Shown piece by piece: positions 62,801 through 64,000 of a stretch of 64,000 bases of DNA. The DNA comes from Pseudoscleropodium purum (taxonomy: Eukaryota > Streptophyta > Bryopsida > Hypnales > Brachytheciaceae). The stretch's first letter is position 1; each line of letters opens with the position of its first letter. The notes below the pieces were generated by a model. It was not told the DNA's origin and ran no database searches. It was given only the letters and a program-made list of their open reading frames with translations. The stretch lies in assembly GCA_963969395.1 (NCBI GenBank), contig OZ017799.1, forward strand, positions 12,650,501 to 12,714,500. Reading direction: 5' to 3'. A program made the translations under genes and the position numbers.

Positions 62801-64000
62801 ACAGCTACAAAGAGTTTTTCCTCTAAAAAGAATCTATAGTCCTACAATCATTCATAAGGTCAAAGCAAGAAAGTTTTACCATTCATTGTAGCATGTTTCA
62901 ATTGGTTAAGAAGAAGCGGATTGAGACTACTAATGTTTTTTGCTTGCTTGTACAAGTTTTCTACATGGTGGTATGAAGTAGAAATTTCATTGGTTTGCCA
63001 ATGAGAGAAATTTGAAACAAATCTCTACTACTACCAACAAGTATTAACTTTGAACTATTGTTTCCTACCACATCTACCTCTATAACGTCTCATCAAATTA
63101 ATGCAAAAAGGCACACAACTCAACCCTTTTACAAAACAAAATCTCATCTTTTTGACTTTTTTCATGTTGACTTTTAGCTATGTTGATTTAGTCACCCACA
63201 ATCACTAACAATTTGTAAACTATTGATGAATACAATACCTATTACAAACCAAGGTTGTGAGGTAAAATATTCTACTTTTCGTAACTTCATTTAAAATTTG
63301 GATTGGTACAACAACTACATATATTGATGAGAACAATCTTGTTGTTAGTTAATATTGCAATGTTGAGCAATCACAAAGAAGTCAAACAGCTCAACTCTCT
63401 TGGCATTGAAATTATGTCCGGTAATTGCAAAATAGGCAAGTCATCAAAGATATTTGCTAGTCAATGCCAAACTTGCCACTTGTGATTTAGTAGGTCCTAA
63501 TTGGCAATTATTTTTTTATAACTTGGCTTTGCTTTGCAATGACCTAGTCCATTACTTATAGTAGATTAGCCCTTCACTATCTGCTTCCCATTTTTGTGCT
63601 CTACTACTTGCCCCCAATTGCATTCACTTCTCCATCCAAATCTATCTAAAAAGATCCTAAACCATTTAAGGTTATGATAAAATCTCACAAGATTCTATCT
63701 TTAATATCAATATGGGATGACGTGTCAACTCTTAATTGGTAGATTTTTAAGTGTTAATAGATATATAGAAGAGTGGTTATGGGTTGTTGGTAGGTGTTTA
63801 TAACTCTAGACTATGGGCAGTTCTATGATTTCAAGCTGATTACTTCAGAAATTCATAGGAATTACAATTTTGATTGGAAAATTACAATTCCATTTGGGTT
63901 TGATTTGTGAAACAAGTGCACACAACTAAAAAATATGTGACCCTCTTAGAATTGATCCCAAAATATTCAAATTGCAAATTAGGGTGGTCATTAGTGAAAT
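59848..64000. other. AT-rich terminal intergenic region
   Basis: A polyadenylation-type AATAAA lies at 59958-59963, about 110 bases after the polymerase stop. The rest is AT-rich with poly-A and poly-T runs (for example about 62690-62706) and a degenerate GATATGGATA-like repeat near 61550-61600. No gene, RNA or intact mobile element was recognised. Confidence 0.5.

Overview
The window is nuclear DNA of a green land plant. The evidence is a ferredoxin-dependent sulfite reductase with a plastid transit peptide, a plastid isopropylmalate isomerase small subunit, a plant-type eIF(iso)4G family, remains of a plastid AMY3-type alpha-amylase, genes with many short GT-AG introns, and very AT-rich intergenic DNA. 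The style suits a bryophyte, perhaps a moss, but that is inference; no marker here fixes the species.

Layout: (1) 1.67-6.23 kb, plus strand: SIR, 8 exons. (2) 6.85-31.7 kb: a degenerate tandem triplication of one unit. Each unit carries an intronless compact eIF(iso)4G-like gene on the minus strand (8.15-9.53, 14.40-15.71 and 24.95-26.35 kb). Unit 1 is interrupted by a broken alpha-amylase fragment (9.56-10.63 kb). Two related non-autonomous DNA transposons with TTAA target duplications, as in piggyBac, lie in unit 2 (16.13-19.60 kb) and unit 3 (29.88-30.79 kb). The larger one contains about 29 copies of a near-palindromic GACAATTTGTC motif. (3) 32.53-34.05 kb: isopropylmalate isomerase small subunit, 2 exons, behind a perfect G-box and three 11-bp repeats. 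(4) 35.85-46.94 kb: type IIB Ca2+-ATPase, 32 exons, several small inverted-repeat elements in its introns. (5) 50.95-59.85 kb: a B-family DNA polymerase closest to the delta catalytic subunit, 23 exons, with all exonuclease motifs altered. (6) 59.9-64.0 kb: AT-rich DNA with no gene recognised.

The genes are not an operon and do not form one pathway. SIR (sulfur assimilation) and the isomerase subunit (leucine synthesis) are plastid housekeeping; the Ca2+-ATPase exports calcium from the cytosol; the eIF(iso)4G copies belong to translation initiation; the polymerase belongs to DNA replication or repair.

The strongest candidate for something undescribed is the polymerase. It has a delta-type palm, thumb and two C-terminal cysteine clusters, but the exonuclease carboxylates are replaced, the first Asp of motif C is Gln, the KKRY motif reads VNRY, and an acidic plus Arg/Gly-rich insertion sits in the exonuclease domain. 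All 23 exons join in phase with GT-AG borders and no frameshift, which argues against a pseudogene. All exon models were read by eye from the sequence and were not tested against transcripts.
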